Numbered from the stretch's first letter, positions 7,995-16,395 are shown. The stretch: DNA of 64,000 nucleotides from an uncultured Lachnospiraceae bacterium (GCA_902801515.1 CADCII010000018.1:1-64000); one strand, 5' to 3'. Notes: a model not told the origin generated them from the sequence alone. Made by a program: numbers and translations.

Positions 7995-10424
7995 TCACTC
8001 CAGCTTCAGCAGCAGTTCCAGCACGCGGCGGGCACACAGCGCGATCTCTTCACGGCTGATCAGCCCTTTTTCATACGCTTCCATGACTCTTAGCGGATAA
8101 CCGGAAGCCATCTTGATATCATTTCCGGCCTTCAGTTCCAGATAATGCTCGGCGGTATTCCACCAGTCCGTTGTTACCACTCCCTCAAAGCCCCACTGGT
8201 CACGCAGGATCCCGGTCAACAGTTCCCGGTTCTCTGACGTATGGATGCCGTTGAGCAGGTTGTAGGAAGACATGACAGCCCAGGGCTGTTCCCGTTTTAC
8301 GATCAGCTCAAATGCTCTCAGATAGATCTCCCTGAGCGCTCTCTCGCTGACTCTGGAATCACTGTTTCTCCGGTTTGTCTCCTTATTATTCACGCAGAAA
8401 TGCTTTACGCAGGCTCCAATCTTCTGGCTCTGGACGCCGTGCACCACCGCTCCGGCGCAAAGTCCCGCAAGGAGCGGATCCTCGGAATAATACTCGAAGT
8501 TTCTTCCGCACAGCGGGCTTCTGTGTATATTGATCGCAGGAGCAAGCCATACGCAGCAGTTATTTTCCTTCAACTCTTTTGCGGCGGCAGTTCCGACCCG
8601 CTCAAGCAGATCCTTGTCCCAGGTGCAGGCAAGCATCGTGGCGCAGGGCCATGCCGTCGCCTTGACCCCTGTCTGGGGCTCGACTCTGAATCCGGCTCCC
8701 CCATCCGCTGTCATGGCATTCGGAACTTCGTACCCTGGAAGATTGCCCCAGCCAAACGTATTGGCGACTCCGGTATTCGGCTGTCCCCCGGTCAGAGAGA
8801 TCAGATCCTCCACACTCAGCTGGTCCATGAATTCATCCAGCGTATATGTTCCGTCCGCCACCTCATCAAACAGAATCCCCTCTTTCACCGCTCCCGGTGC
8901 CCAGGAGACCTGTTTGCCGGGGACTGCACGTACTGCCGGCACAGGATAATCATTCTGAAGGTCAGGGAATGGTTCCAGTCCAACTGTCCGCTCCGGGTAT
9001 TCCCCTGTGGGCAGTTCTTCATAAGTGCCATCCGCAAGAAGGCGTTTTTCAAGCTTCTTCGGTGCGCACTTCTCTTCGATCTGTTCGACTATGATATCCT
9101 CTTCAACCTTCCACGTATAGAGCACTTTCGTCAGATTTCTGACGCTGTCCCCAACATAGAACTCATAGTCACCCTTCTCAATGACCCATGCAGACTTTTT
9201 TATTTTCCCAAGATCATCATAAGAGGCCAGCATTCTGACAGGGAACGTCATGTCGATCGACTGGGCCACTCCGCATCCCAGCATTCCCGTCTTTGCAAAT
9301 GAAACCAGCGTCAGTCCGGGCTTTCCGAGTTTTCCCTGCGGAAGTTTAGCGTAGACCTGCACAACCTCTTTGCCGGGCATCTCGGACAGGTTCATGACCT
9401 TGACACTCATAACAATATCATCTCCGGCCTGGCTGCAGTATACGGGAACGGTATAAAACTCTGAGTAGGAAAGCCCGTATCCGAAGGGGTACACTACCTT
9501 GTCCCGTGCTCCCGGAATGGTCTCAAAATAGCGGTATCCGACGTAGATATCCTCTGTGTAACTGACATATTCCGCAGATTCATGGAATGTGGCGGATGAA
9601 GGATAATCTTCCAGAGTTTCTGCAAATGTATCCGCCAGATGTCCGGACGGATTCACATCGCCAACCAGTATATCGGCAGCTGCAAGGCCGCCTTCCACGC
9701 CGCCCTGGTACGCGAGAAGAGCTCCGCTGATCCTTTCGTCATCCCGGATCCATCCGGTCTCCATGATACCGCCGATATTCAGGACGACTATCACCTTCGC
9801 GAAATTCTCCGCGACCGTGTTCACGAGCCTGCGCTCCGCGTCTGTAAGGCAGAAGTCGCCGTTCTCGAACAGGCGCTCCGAGAGCGAGAACATCTTCTCT
9901 TCACTGTCAGACAGTTTATATGCATCGGTCCTGACAGTCTTCCTGTCCCAGCCTTCACCGGAATATCTGCAGATCGACAGAATCGCCGTATCCGTATACG
10001 CCTTCGCTTCCTCCAGAAGCTCTGCAGGTACCTCAGGCTCAACCGTCATTCCCGGTTCAGCGCCCTGCGCATACTGATCCTGAACATTCTTCTCATAGAA
10101 GTCTGCCAGGGATTCCAGGATCTCGACCTTCTCTTCCTTCTGCTTAATAGAAAGCCCCTGACGGAGATTGCGCAGATAAGGAACTGTTACGTCTCCGCTT
10201 CCCCCGCCGCCTTTTACATAGTCCACGGTCGCCTTACCGAACAGCGCAACCTTTGTCCCCTTCGCAAGAGGAAGCACATGGTTTTCATTTTTCAGAAGAA
10301 CCATACCTTCACTGGCCACAGAGCGCGACAGTTCCAGATGCTCTTTTGACGCAGTGACCAGTCTGCCGTCTCTGCCAAGTGGAAGAGACGGTGTATAGCG
10401 AAGTCTTCTCCAGCGATCGTTCAT
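7995..10424 (-). CDS. GH3 beta-glucosidase with inverted domain order
   Basis: An 809-residue glycoside hydrolase family 3 enzyme. The order is reversed from the common one: the alpha/beta sandwich comes first (residues about 30-290, with SEGMVLLKNENHVLPL and VKGGGGSGDV), then a fibronectin III-like part (about 300-430), then the TIM-barrel at the C-terminus (about 490-809). In the barrel one sees APAINIHRSPLCGRNFEYY, the KHF motif near 672 and the nucleophile aspartate in VVTTDWW near 750. This inverted layout is known for beta-glucosidases of Butyrivibrio and related rumen Clostridia. No signal peptide: it hydrolyses imported beta-linked oligosaccharides in the cytoplasm, probably those taken up by the ABC system encoded just upstream. 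Ribosome site GAGGGAGG precedes the ATG. Confidence 0.93.
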   Translation of the reverse strand: MNDRWRRLRYTPSLPLGRDGRLVTASKEHLELSRSVASEGMVLLKNENHVLPLAKGTKVALFGKATVDYVKGGGGSGDVTVPYLRNLRQGLSIKQKEEKVEILESLADFYEKNVQDQYAQGAEPGMTVEPEVPAELLEEAKAYTDTAILSICRYSGEGWDRKTVRTDAYKLSDSEEKMFSLSERLFENGDFCLTDAERRLVNTVAENFAKVIVVLNIGGIMETGWIRDDERISGALLAYQGGVEGGLAAADILVGDVNPSGHLADTFAETLEDYPSSATFHESAEYVSYTEDIYVGYRYFETIPGARDKVVYPFGYGLSYSEFYTVPVYCSQAGDDIVMSVKVMNLSEMPGKEVVQVYAKLPQGKLGKPGLTLVSFAKTGMLGCGVAQSIDMTFPVRMLASYDDLGKIKKSAWVIEKGDYEFYVGDSVRNLTKVLYTWKVEEDIIVEQIEEKCAPKKLEKRLLADGTYEELPTGEYPERTVGLEPFPDLQNDYPVPAVRAVPGKQVSWAPGAVKEGILFDEVADGTYTLDEFMDQLSVEDLISLTGGQPNTGVANTFGWGNLPGYEVPNAMTADGGAGFRVEPQTGVKATAWPCATMLACTWDKDLLERVGTAAAKELKENNCCVWLAPAINIHRSPLCGRNFEYYSEDPLLAGLCAGAVVHGVQSQKIGACVKHFCVNNKETNRRNSDSRVSERALREIYLRAFELIVKREQPWAVMSSYNLLNGIHTSENRELLTGILRDQWGFEGVVTTDWWNTAEHYLELKAGNDIKMASGYPLRVMEAYEKGLISREEIALCARRVLELLLKLE

Positions 10425-10515
10425 ACTTTCTTACCTCCCTCGCTGTATTACTGCCAGGCACATCATATAGTACGAGGATATCAGGCCGCTGCCTGCATTA
10501 CTCAAAATCTTTGTC

Positions 10516-10545
10516 ATTGTATCATACTTAGGGGTTTATTGCGAA
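10516..10545 (-). promoter_or_regulatory. Likely promoter of the GH3 gene
   Basis: On the minus strand TTCGCA (10540-10545) is followed after 18 bases by TACAAT (10516-10521), five of six matches at -10. Transcription would start near 10509, giving a leader of about 85 bases. The -35 box lies in the outer arm of the large hairpin at 10532-10591. Confidence 0.45.
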
Positions 10546-10591
10546 CGCGCAACATGGCCGGGCGCACAGCGCCCGGCCATGGAATAAACCC
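10532..10591. terminator. Long GC-rich hairpin after the second ABC operon
   Basis: A perfect 12-bp inner stem (ATGGCCGGGCGC at 10554-10565, 3-base loop, GCGCCCGGCCAT) lies inside an outer stem GGGTTTATT (10532-10540) with AATAAACCC (10583-10591). Next to it, 10592-10645 holds a second dyad built on GACCGC and GCGGTC with GGATAC repeats. The two hairpins fill the gap between the leftward permease operon and the GH3 gene and probably insulate them. Confidence 0.65.
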
Positions 10592-10701
10592 GACCGCTGC
10601 CGGATACCGGATACATACATACCCGATACCCGGACCGCGGTCATCACAAACAAAAGGTTTATGGTTACCGATAATAATGGATGAATACTCCCGTCTTCGG
10701 A

Positions 10702-11562
10702 TCAGCCCTTGACTGCGCCTGCGGATACACCGCCGACGATGTTCTTGGACAGGATCAGGTAGACGATGATGACAGGGAAGATGGAGAACGCAATCATCGC
10801 GTACACCTGGCCCATGTCAAACTTCAGCCAGTCGGCAGCACGCAGCTGCGCGATCAGGATCGGAAGTGTCTTCGCCTTGTCCTTGTGCAGGATCAGGGAC
10901 GGAGTGAAGTAATTATTCCAGCTTGATACGAAGGTGAAGATTGCCTGTACGGCAATAGCCGGACGCATCAGCGGAAGCGCTACTGTATTGAAGATTCTCA
11001 CTTCACCGGCACCATCGATTCTTGCCGCCTCCAGAAGTTCGTGAGGCAGGTTGGAATCCATGTACTGCTTCAGATAGAAGAATGTGACTGGAGCCGCGAT
11101 CGCAGGAACGATCAGCGGAATGAAGTTATCCTCCAGATGAAGTCTCTGTACGAGTTTTACAAAACCGAGTGCAGTGACCTGCGTCGGGATCATCATGATC
11201 GTAAGAATAAAGGTGAACAGTGCTTTTCTTCCCTTATAGTCATACGCATGAATGGAGTACGCTGTCATCGTGGAGAAGTAGGTGCACAGCGCCGCTGTCA
11301 GTGAAGCGATCACAAGTGAGTTCAGCATGCCGCGCACAACCGGCAGTGTTCCCTTGAACAGGTTCGTCATGTTCTCAATCAGATGTGAGCTCGGAACGGC
11401 TGCAAATCCGCGGCCAAGTTCCGCATGCGAACGGGTCGCATTGATAAACAGCACATAGAACCAGAACAGACACAGGAAAGAGATGATCGCCAGGACTACA
11501 TAGGCAACGATCCTTCTTGCACGGAGGGAACCGGAAACATTACTCTGTTTGTTGCTATCCAT
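10702..11562 (-). CDS. Sugar ABC transporter permease, MalG type
   Basis: A 286-residue permease of the CUT1 family. I start it at the ATG at 11562 (MDSNKQSN), where AAAGGGGGAAT gives a good ribosome site; a longer frame to 11622 would overlap the upstream gene and lacks one. Six hydrophobic segments are visible, beginning with VAYVVLAIISFLCLFWFYV at about residue 19. The EAA loop EAARIDGAGEVRIF lies near residues 176-189 and the C-terminus shows the MalG-typical LSKNIVGGVSAGAVKG ending. It follows the MalF-type gene by 16 bases and is the last gene of the second importer operon. Confidence 0.95.
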   Translation of the reverse strand: MDSNKQSNVSGSLRARRIVAYVVLAIISFLCLFWFYVLFINATRSHAELGRGFAAVPSSHLIENMTNLFKGTLPVVRGMLNSLVIASLTAALCTYFSTMTAYSIHAYDYKGRKALFTFILTIMMIPTQVTALGFVKLVQRLHLEDNFIPLIVPAIAAPVTFFYLKQYMDSNLPHELLEAARIDGAGEVRIFNTVALPLMRPAIAVQAIFTFVSSWNNYFTPSLILHKDKAKTLPILIAQLRAADWLKFDMGQVYAMIAFSIFPVIIVYLILSKNIVGGVSAGAVKG

Positions 11563-11578
11563 ATCTATTCCCCCTTTC

Positions 11579-12493
11579 TCAATGTACATCATCCTTGGCT
11601 GACACACGGAACACGATCGCACTGAGGATCGCAGTCAGGATCAGCAGAAGGACGGAGAGCGCACCTGCAAGACCAAAGTTCTTGCTGTACAGATGTTTGT
11701 TCAGGTACATGATCAGAGTCATAGATGTACGCATCGGATCACCGGTACCATTTGTCAGGATCTGCGGTACGTCGAACATCTGCAGACCACCGATCAGGGA
11801 AGTGATCATGACGTAGATCAGAATCGGGCGAAGCAGCGGCAGTGTTACGCGGAAGAAGATCTGCGTAGGCGTTGCGCCGTCTACCTCAGCTGCCTCATAC
11901 AGAGAATCCGGAATTCCCATCATGCCTGCCATCAGCAGAATCGTGGTATTTCCGAACCACATCAGGCAGTTCATCGCAGCGACCAAGCCGCGGACAGAAC
12001 CGACGTGTGCCATGAAATCATACGGCTGCTTGAACAGTCCCATATTGACAAGGATCGAATTGATCGGTCCTGTCTTTGCAAATAATGTGAAGAACAGCAT
12101 TGCGAACGCAGATGCCATGATCAGGTTCGGCAGATAGATAACTGTCTTGAAAAATCTCTGCCATTTCAGTCTCAGCTGCGGGTTTGTGAACCACGCACCC
12201 AGAAGCAGGGACAGAAGGATCTGTGGGATGAAACCCAGGATCCACATGATCATCGTATTTCTGAAATACTTCATGAGATCGCCCTGCGTCAGCAGCTGGA
12301 TATAGTTTTTCAATCCGACAAAGTTGGGGCCGATCTGTTTCAGTCCCGACATGTAGTTTTCAAAAAAGCTGTTGTAGATGGTCGTGACCAGCGGAATCAG
12401 CTGGAAGACAACAAACACAACCATAAAGGGGATCAGGAAGATATACCCCCAGCGGTTATATCTTACAACCGCATTATTCTTTTTCTGCTTCAT
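11579..12493 (-). CDS. Sugar ABC transporter permease, MalF type
   Basis: A 304-residue CUT1 permease. Hydrophobic segments begin at about residue 13 (YIFLIPFMVVFVVFQLIP) and recur through the protein; the EAA loop EAAEVDGATPTQIFF is near residues 199-213 followed by LPLLRP. It pairs with the MalG-type permease 16 bases downstream. A 208-base gap with three hairpins separates it from the binding-protein gene upstream, a layout that would lower permease output relative to the binding protein. Confidence 0.95.
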   Translation of the reverse strand: MKQKKNNAVVRYNRWGYIFLIPFMVVFVVFQLIPLVTTIYNSFFENYMSGLKQIGPNFVGLKNYIQLLTQGDLMKYFRNTMIMWILGFIPQILLSLLLGAWFTNPQLRLKWQRFFKTVIYLPNLIMASAFAMLFFTLFAKTGPINSILVNMGLFKQPYDFMAHVGSVRGLVAAMNCLMWFGNTTILLMAGMMGIPDSLYEAAEVDGATPTQIFFRVTLPLLRPILIYVMITSLIGGLQMFDVPQILTNGTGDPMRTSMTLIMYLNKHLYSKNFGLAGALSVLLLILTAILSAIVFRVSAKDDVH

Positions 12494-12568
12494 ATTCCGA
12501 AGTCTCCCTCAACAATCTATCGAAATAAACCTGTAACTGTTGTGTGATGAACGCAAATGTATTAAAGC

Positions 12569-12598
12569 GGCAGTTAAACTGCCAGGGCTCAATGCCCT
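12569..12598 (-). repeat. Two small tandem hairpins in the operon gap
   Basis: GGCAG with CTGCC (12569-12583) and AGGGC with GCCCT (12584-12598), each with a 5-base loop, stand back to back just downstream of the larger terminator-like hairpin. Together they make three consecutive stems in the transcript between the binding protein and permease genes. Confidence 0.55.
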
Positions 12599-12605
12599 TT
12601 TTGTC

Positions 12606-12643
12606 AAAAAGAGGACCCGTCCGCCTACGGCGGGCAGGCCCTC
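12606..12643 (-). terminator. Attenuating terminator between binding-protein and permease genes
   Basis: On the minus strand a GC-rich stem of about 15 bp (GAGGGCCTGCCCGCC pairing with GGCGGACGGGTCCTC, two mismatches, 3-base loop) is followed directly by five U (12606-12610). This is a proper Rho-independent terminator shape inside an operon, so it likely allows partial read-through to the permeases. Confidence 0.75.
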
Positions 12644-12701
12644 TGACTGATTACTGTAACTTATTCAGTTTGATCTTTCAGATCATTCCTGACAGTATCT
12701 A

Positions 12702-14039
12702 TTACTCTACAACCAGTTCCGGATATTTCTCAACGATAGCGGTGTTGAACTGTGCAAGAGCTTCGTCATAATCTGCAGCGTTGCCATCGAAGTAGTTCTT
12801 CATAGCGCCCTGGAACTCTTCGTTGCAGCCCTGATCGTACGGGCTTGTGTTGCTCATGTCAACATTCTCAGCACCTGCTGCAAGCATCTCATACGGATTC
12901 TGTCCGCCGAGGAGCTCAAGGTTACCGGAATCATCAGCTGCCAGCTCAGCAAGGACTTCCTTGTTGTTGACGCAGTCTGCATCTGCCTGTGCGATTTCCT
13001 TCATAACATCGTTGTCAGTGGTCATGGTCAGGATGATGTCCTTAACCAGAGTCGGGTTATCGGTTCCCTGTGCTGCGCAGATCCATGTGCCGCCCCAGTA
13101 GAAGCCCTGCGGTCCTTCGACATAGCCCCAGCCGCCCTTAGCAGCGATGGAGGTCTCGTCATCAGCGTGCATGCAGAAGTTGAAGAACCAAGCCGGTCCA
13201 AAGTAGCAGAATACGGTTCCATCGTAGAAGCCCTGGCTCCAGTCATCGCTCCACAGCTCAGCAGTTGTGGTCTCGCCAGCGTCTACAGCAGCCTTGGAAT
13301 CATCGACCCATGCCTTGATGTTGTCATCTACAACAACCTTGCCATCAACAACCCACGGAGTGGTTACGTTGTTGGAGTATACACGATAGGTATCATTAAC
13401 GGTTGCAGCCATCTTGTAGCCAGCCTCTGCCATCTTGCCAGCGGTCTCAGCGTAGGTAGCCCAATCCTTGACAGCTTCCTGTACGTCTGCCGGATCATCG
13501 GATCCAAGAACTTCCTTGGCGATCTCACGGTTGTAGATCAGACCAGCGGAGCAAGCCTGCCATGAGGAAGCGCGAAGCATGCCGTTTGCATCTGTTACGA
13601 TGTCCTGAGTGTATTTATACTGCTTTGCAAGATCATCTTCGTTGATTCCCAGATCAGCCATTGTCATAGCGACGTTAGCGTCTGCATCAACATACTTCAG
13701 TGCGTAGTCAGCTTCGATCAGGAAGATGTCAACCTTGTCATCTGCTGCTGCATCAACGTTGCCCGGAAGGATGCTGTCCAGATTGTTCTGGTAAGCATTG
13801 TCATCAGACGGGGTGATGGTCCAGTTTACATCGACGTCGCCGATCTTGCCGTGGGTCTCATCAACTGCTTCGTATCCCGGATAGTGATCCGTGATGCGGC
13901 TCTTGAACTCTTCGTTCCAGACCTGGATGTTGAGGACCTTGCCTTCATCAGCTGCTGCTTCGTCAGCGATGACTGCATTCGGCAGGATCATTGCTCCGAC
14001 CAGTGCAAGGCTGATCAGGCTCATCATACGTTTCTTCAT
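12702..14039 (-). CDS. Sugar ABC transporter substrate-binding protein
   Basis: A 445-residue extracellular solute-binding protein. The signal peptide spans residues 1-25 (KKR start, core to NAVIA before D26) and has no lipobox cysteine. The mature protein starts with an acidic stretch and then VLNIQVWNEEFKSRITDHYPGY, typical of sugar-binding proteins; W-rich patches later (GWGYVEGPQGFYWGGTWI) suggest an aromatic sugar-stacking cleft. It is the first gene of the second importer operon, with a near-consensus promoter 87 bases upstream and LacI-like operator sites around it. The GH3 glucosidase gene downstream suggests a beta-linked gluco-oligosaccharide as ligand (inference). Confidence 0.92.
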   Translation of the reverse strand: MKKRMMSLISLALVGAMILPNAVIADEAAADEGKVLNIQVWNEEFKSRITDHYPGYEAVDETHGKIGDVDVNWTITPSDDNAYQNNLDSILPGNVDAAADDKVDIFLIEADYALKYVDADANVAMTMADLGINEDDLAKQYKYTQDIVTDANGMLRASSWQACSAGLIYNREIAKEVLGSDDPADVQEAVKDWATYAETAGKMAEAGYKMAATVNDTYRVYSNNVTTPWVVDGKVVVDDNIKAWVDDSKAAVDAGETTTAELWSDDWSQGFYDGTVFCYFGPAWFFNFCMHADDETSIAAKGGWGYVEGPQGFYWGGTWICAAQGTDNPTLVKDIILTMTTDNDVMKEIAQADADCVNNKEVLAELAADDSGNLELLGGQNPYEMLAAGAENVDMSNTSPYDQGCNEEFQGAMKNYFDGNAADYDEALAQFNTAIVEKYPELVVE

Positions 14040-14106
14040 GTTTGTGCCTCCCTTTTGTTTAATGAATGACTTTGTGTTTTTGATCAGCGACAGTTTCGAA
14101 ATCGCT

Positions 14107-14117
14107 AAATCGTTTTC
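14107..14117 (-). promoter_or_regulatory. LacI-type operator-like site at the transcription start
   Basis: On the minus strand GAAAACGATTT lies right at the expected start of transcription of the binding-protein operon. The same core recurs as GAAAACGTATTC at 14274-14285 and, on the other strand, GAAACCGTTTTC at 14364-14375. A central CG flanked by A/T half-sites is typical of LacI/CcpA-family operators. Confidence 0.45.
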
Positions 14118-14125
14118 GTGATTCC

Positions 14126-14154
14126 ACTATAATGCAGTTTAAATGAACTGTCAA
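14126..14154 (-). promoter_or_regulatory. Sigma-A promoter of the second ABC operon
   Basis: On the minus strand TTGACA (14149-14154) is separated by 17 bases from TATAGT (14126-14131). This is the best promoter in the window: perfect -35, five of six at -10, optimal spacing. It lies 87 bases upstream of the binding-protein start codon. Confidence 0.8.
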
Positions 14155-14409
14155 CACGAAGGATTTCACAAATCCGAAGTGTGTTTTTTGTCTATCTTGC
14201 ACAATTTTAAATTTATACCATTTTTCATGCTTGACACTTTTTAAAACTGCTATTTTCGTACGTATGATCATTCGAAAACGTATTCGGCAATTTTTGAAAA
14301 ATCCAGGAAAGCCGCATAGATACTGGGTTTTTCGCAGTTTATTATTCAACTTTTGACAAAACCGAAACCGTTTTCTTCTAATTTTTACTATTAAACTCCC
14401 GCAAATTAA

Positions 14410-14591
14410 AGACCCGACTGCAAAAGCAGACTTTGCCTGCCCTGCAGCCGGGTCTCACGCGCGCGCGATAAACAACCATTAGGTGCCGCGCCTGAAAGCC
14501 TCCCACCCTTAACAGCCCTGTGAAGACGGACAGAGCCGCCTCCACAGAACTTTGGGTGGGAGAATAATGGGGGCAGCCAGCGCTGCCCCCA
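14410..14591. repeat. Structured non-coding block of nested inverted repeats
   Basis: Three units follow each other. Unit 1: AGACCCG (14410-14416) pairs with CGGGTCT (14449-14455), with CTGCA and TGCAG inside. Unit 2: CTCCCACCC (14500-14508) pairs with GGGTGGGAG (14554-14562), enclosing a second dyad CTGTG/CACAG. Unit 3: TGGGGGCAGC (14568-14577) pairs perfectly with GCTGCCCCCA (14582-14591) over a 4-base loop. An alternating CG run lies at 14457-14467. The block could be a structured RNA, a palindromic extragenic repeat or a degenerate mobile element. An 81-codon frame on the minus strand here follows the repeat and I do not call it a gene. Confidence 0.6.
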
Positions 14592-14793
14592 GAAAGTCAA
14601 AGTTACCCCCAGAATGTCTGGATCATAAAGATCCGCAAAACATCTTATCAATGGCTTTCCCGTACAACCACTTCAACTGAATTATAGCCCCATTCGTCTG
14701 ATATTTCAATGGATATTCTAAAAGGTTTCGTATAATTCCATTTATTTTGTGCATTTTAACCAAAACCTTACCGGTTATCAGGTGCCGTTTTCT

Positions 14794-14820
14794 TATAATT
14801 GTGTGAATTATAGACACAAT
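14794..14820 (+). promoter_or_regulatory. -10 box and operator-like dyad upstream of the MATE gene
   Basis: A perfect TATAAT (14794-14799) overlaps an inverted repeat ATTGTGT (14798-14804) and ACACAAT (14814-14820) with 9 bases between. A good -35 box is not visible. The dyad downstream of the -10 would suit a repressor, as is common for drug efflux genes (MarR or TetR type), but no such regulator gene is adjacent. Confidence 0.4.
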
Positions 14821-14919
14821 TCACTTCTCTTGCAGTCCGTCTGCCGGAAGAATACAATATGATAAAGAATACAATTATGAACAGTTGAAACTGTCTGCAG
14901 CAGAGGAAGGCCGCCGGAT

Positions 14920-16314
14920 ATGATGAAACAGCGACAGATCAGGCATATAGACTATCAGAACAGCAGTATGCTCAGCTGTATCCTGCAGAGTGCGCTTCCG
15001 CTGCTGGCTGCCCAGATACTGAATCTTCTTTATAACATCGTAGACCGTATCTATATCGCCCGGATCCCTTCCGTCGGAACCACAGCGATCGGTGCGGTCG
15101 GGCTCTGTTTTCCTGTTATTATCCTTGTGACAGCCTTCACTAATATGTATGGGAGCGGCGGATCTCCTCTCTTCGCCATCGCTCTCGGTGAGGGAAACAC
15201 TCAGCGTGCAGGCAGACTCCTAAATCTCTCCCTGCGGCTGGAGATCCTGACAGCGGCTGTTCTGACCGTGTCGGGAGAACTGTTCTGTACACCGGTCCTC
15301 AGGATGTTCGGCGCTTCTTCTGTCACCCTTCCCTATGCGCGCAGCTACCTGCGTATCTACCTTCTCGGGAATCTGTTCTCCATGATCGCGACCGGCATGA
15401 ATCCGTTCATCAACGCGCAGGGATTCCCTCTCATCGGCATGATCACAGTCACGATCGGCGCCCTGTGCAATATTCTCCTCGACCCCCTGCTGATCTATGT
15501 GTTCGGAATGGGAGTGCAGGGTGCTGCCATCGCAACTGTATTCTCCCAGGCGCTCTCTGCACTGTTCGTAATCCGTTTCCTTACCGGCAGGACAACGCTC
15601 CTGCGCATTACTTTCATGTCATGGAAAGAATTCCTGAGCAGTGGAAAAGAAATCCGGAATATCATCAGCCTGGGACTGTCCTCATTTGTCATGCAGGTCA
15701 CGAACAGTCTGGTCTCGATCGCATGCAACAGTGCCCTGGCACAGACCGGCGGGGATCTGTATATCAGTATCATGGCGATCATTTCCTCTATCCGGCAGAT
15801 CATGGACACCCCCATATTTGCCATCTCGGACGGAACATCTCCCGTGGTCAGTTTCAACTACGGGGCAAGACGCCCGGACCGGGTAAAGGAGGGGATCCGT
15901 ATTCTGACAATTCTCGGATTCCTGTATACGATCGCTGCGTGGATATTCATCGTCGCGAAGACGGAGCTTTTAATCTCCATCTTCTCATCTGACGCGGCCA
16001 TCCTGAAGAAATCTGTCCCGGCAGTGCATATGTATTTTGCCGCGTTCGTATTCCAGACCTTCCAGTATGCAGGTCAGACCACTTTCAAGTCTCTGGGCAA
16101 AAAGAAGAGGGCGATCTTCTTCTCGCTGCTTCGCAAAGCAATAATTGTAATCCCCCTCACCTATCTCCTTCCGTTCGCATTCCATATGGGAAGCATGGGC
16201 GTGTTCATGGCAGAGCCTGTCTCCAATGTGATCGGGGGCCTTGCCTGTTTTATCACTATGCTGGTGACGATTCTCCCGGAACTGAAACAGATGGAGGCGG
16301 ATGCATCTGCCTGA
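14920..16314 (+). CDS. MATE-family multidrug/sodium antiporter
   Basis: A 464-residue integral membrane protein of the MATE family, which exports cationic compounds in exchange for Na+ or H+. The family start is clear: SALPLLAAQILNLLYNIVDRIYI near residue 25, then VGTTAIGAVGLCFPV and YGSGGSPLFAIALGEG. Twelve hydrophobic segments fit the usual topology in two halves, the second beginning near residue 245. Length is normal. GAGGAAGG stands about 10 bases before the ATG pair at 14920; either ATG could be used. The gene stands alone; the terminator overlaps its last codons. Substrate unknown. Confidence 0.94.
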   Translation: MMKQRQIRHIDYQNSSMLSCILQSALPLLAAQILNLLYNIVDRIYIARIPSVGTTAIGAVGLCFPVIILVTAFTNMYGSGGSPLFAIALGEGNTQRAGRLLNLSLRLEILTAAVLTVSGELFCTPVLRMFGASSVTLPYARSYLRIYLLGNLFSMIATGMNPFINAQGFPLIGMITVTIGALCNILLDPLLIYVFGMGVQGAAIATVFSQALSALFVIRFLTGRTTLLRITFMSWKEFLSSGKEIRNIISLGLSSFVMQVTNSLVSIACNSALAQTGGDLYISIMAIISSIRQIMDTPIFAISDGTSPVVSFNYGARRPDRVKEGIRILTILGFLYTIAAWIFIVAKTELLISIFSSDAAILKKSVPAVHMYFAAFVFQTFQYAGQTTFKSLGKKKRAIFFSLLRKAIIVIPLTYLLPFAFHMGSMGVFMAEPVSNVIGGLACFITMLVTILPELKQMEADASA

Positions 16315-16334
16315 TGCAATCCGCCTCTGTTTTT
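16294..16334 (+). terminator. Terminator overlapping the 3' end of the MATE gene
   Basis: GAGGCGGAT (16294-16302), inside the last seven codons, pairs perfectly with ATCCGCCTC (16319-16327) just after the stop codon. The T-rich run TGTTTTTATATTTT follows. The 9-bp GC-rich stem plus U tract is a convincing Rho-independent terminator. Confidence 0.85.
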
Positions 16335-16395
16335 ATATTTTATCTTTTCTTTGGGCTTCTGCCCGGTTTATCTGCGAATCTTTCAGCCTGTTCAT

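Larger units (their letters stand above)
14040..14919. other. 880-base gap between the ABC operon and the MATE gene
   Basis: From 14040 to 14400 it holds the promoter and operator-like sites of the leftward operon. From 14410 to 14591 lies a block of nested inverted repeats (annotated separately). From 14592 to 14790 the sequence is AT-rich and I see nothing definite. From 14794 to the MATE start lie its promoter-like sequence and an operator-like dyad. Confidence 0.7.

Noticed and set aside
11563..11622. Upstream extension of the MalG-type permease to 11622
   Set aside because: It overlaps the MalF-type gene and has no ribosome site, while AAAGGGGGAAT precedes the ATG at 11562.
14406..14651. 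81-codon leftward frame
   Set aside because: It follows the inverted-repeat block exactly, has no ribosome site and reads as low-grade peptide; the DNA structure explains it better.
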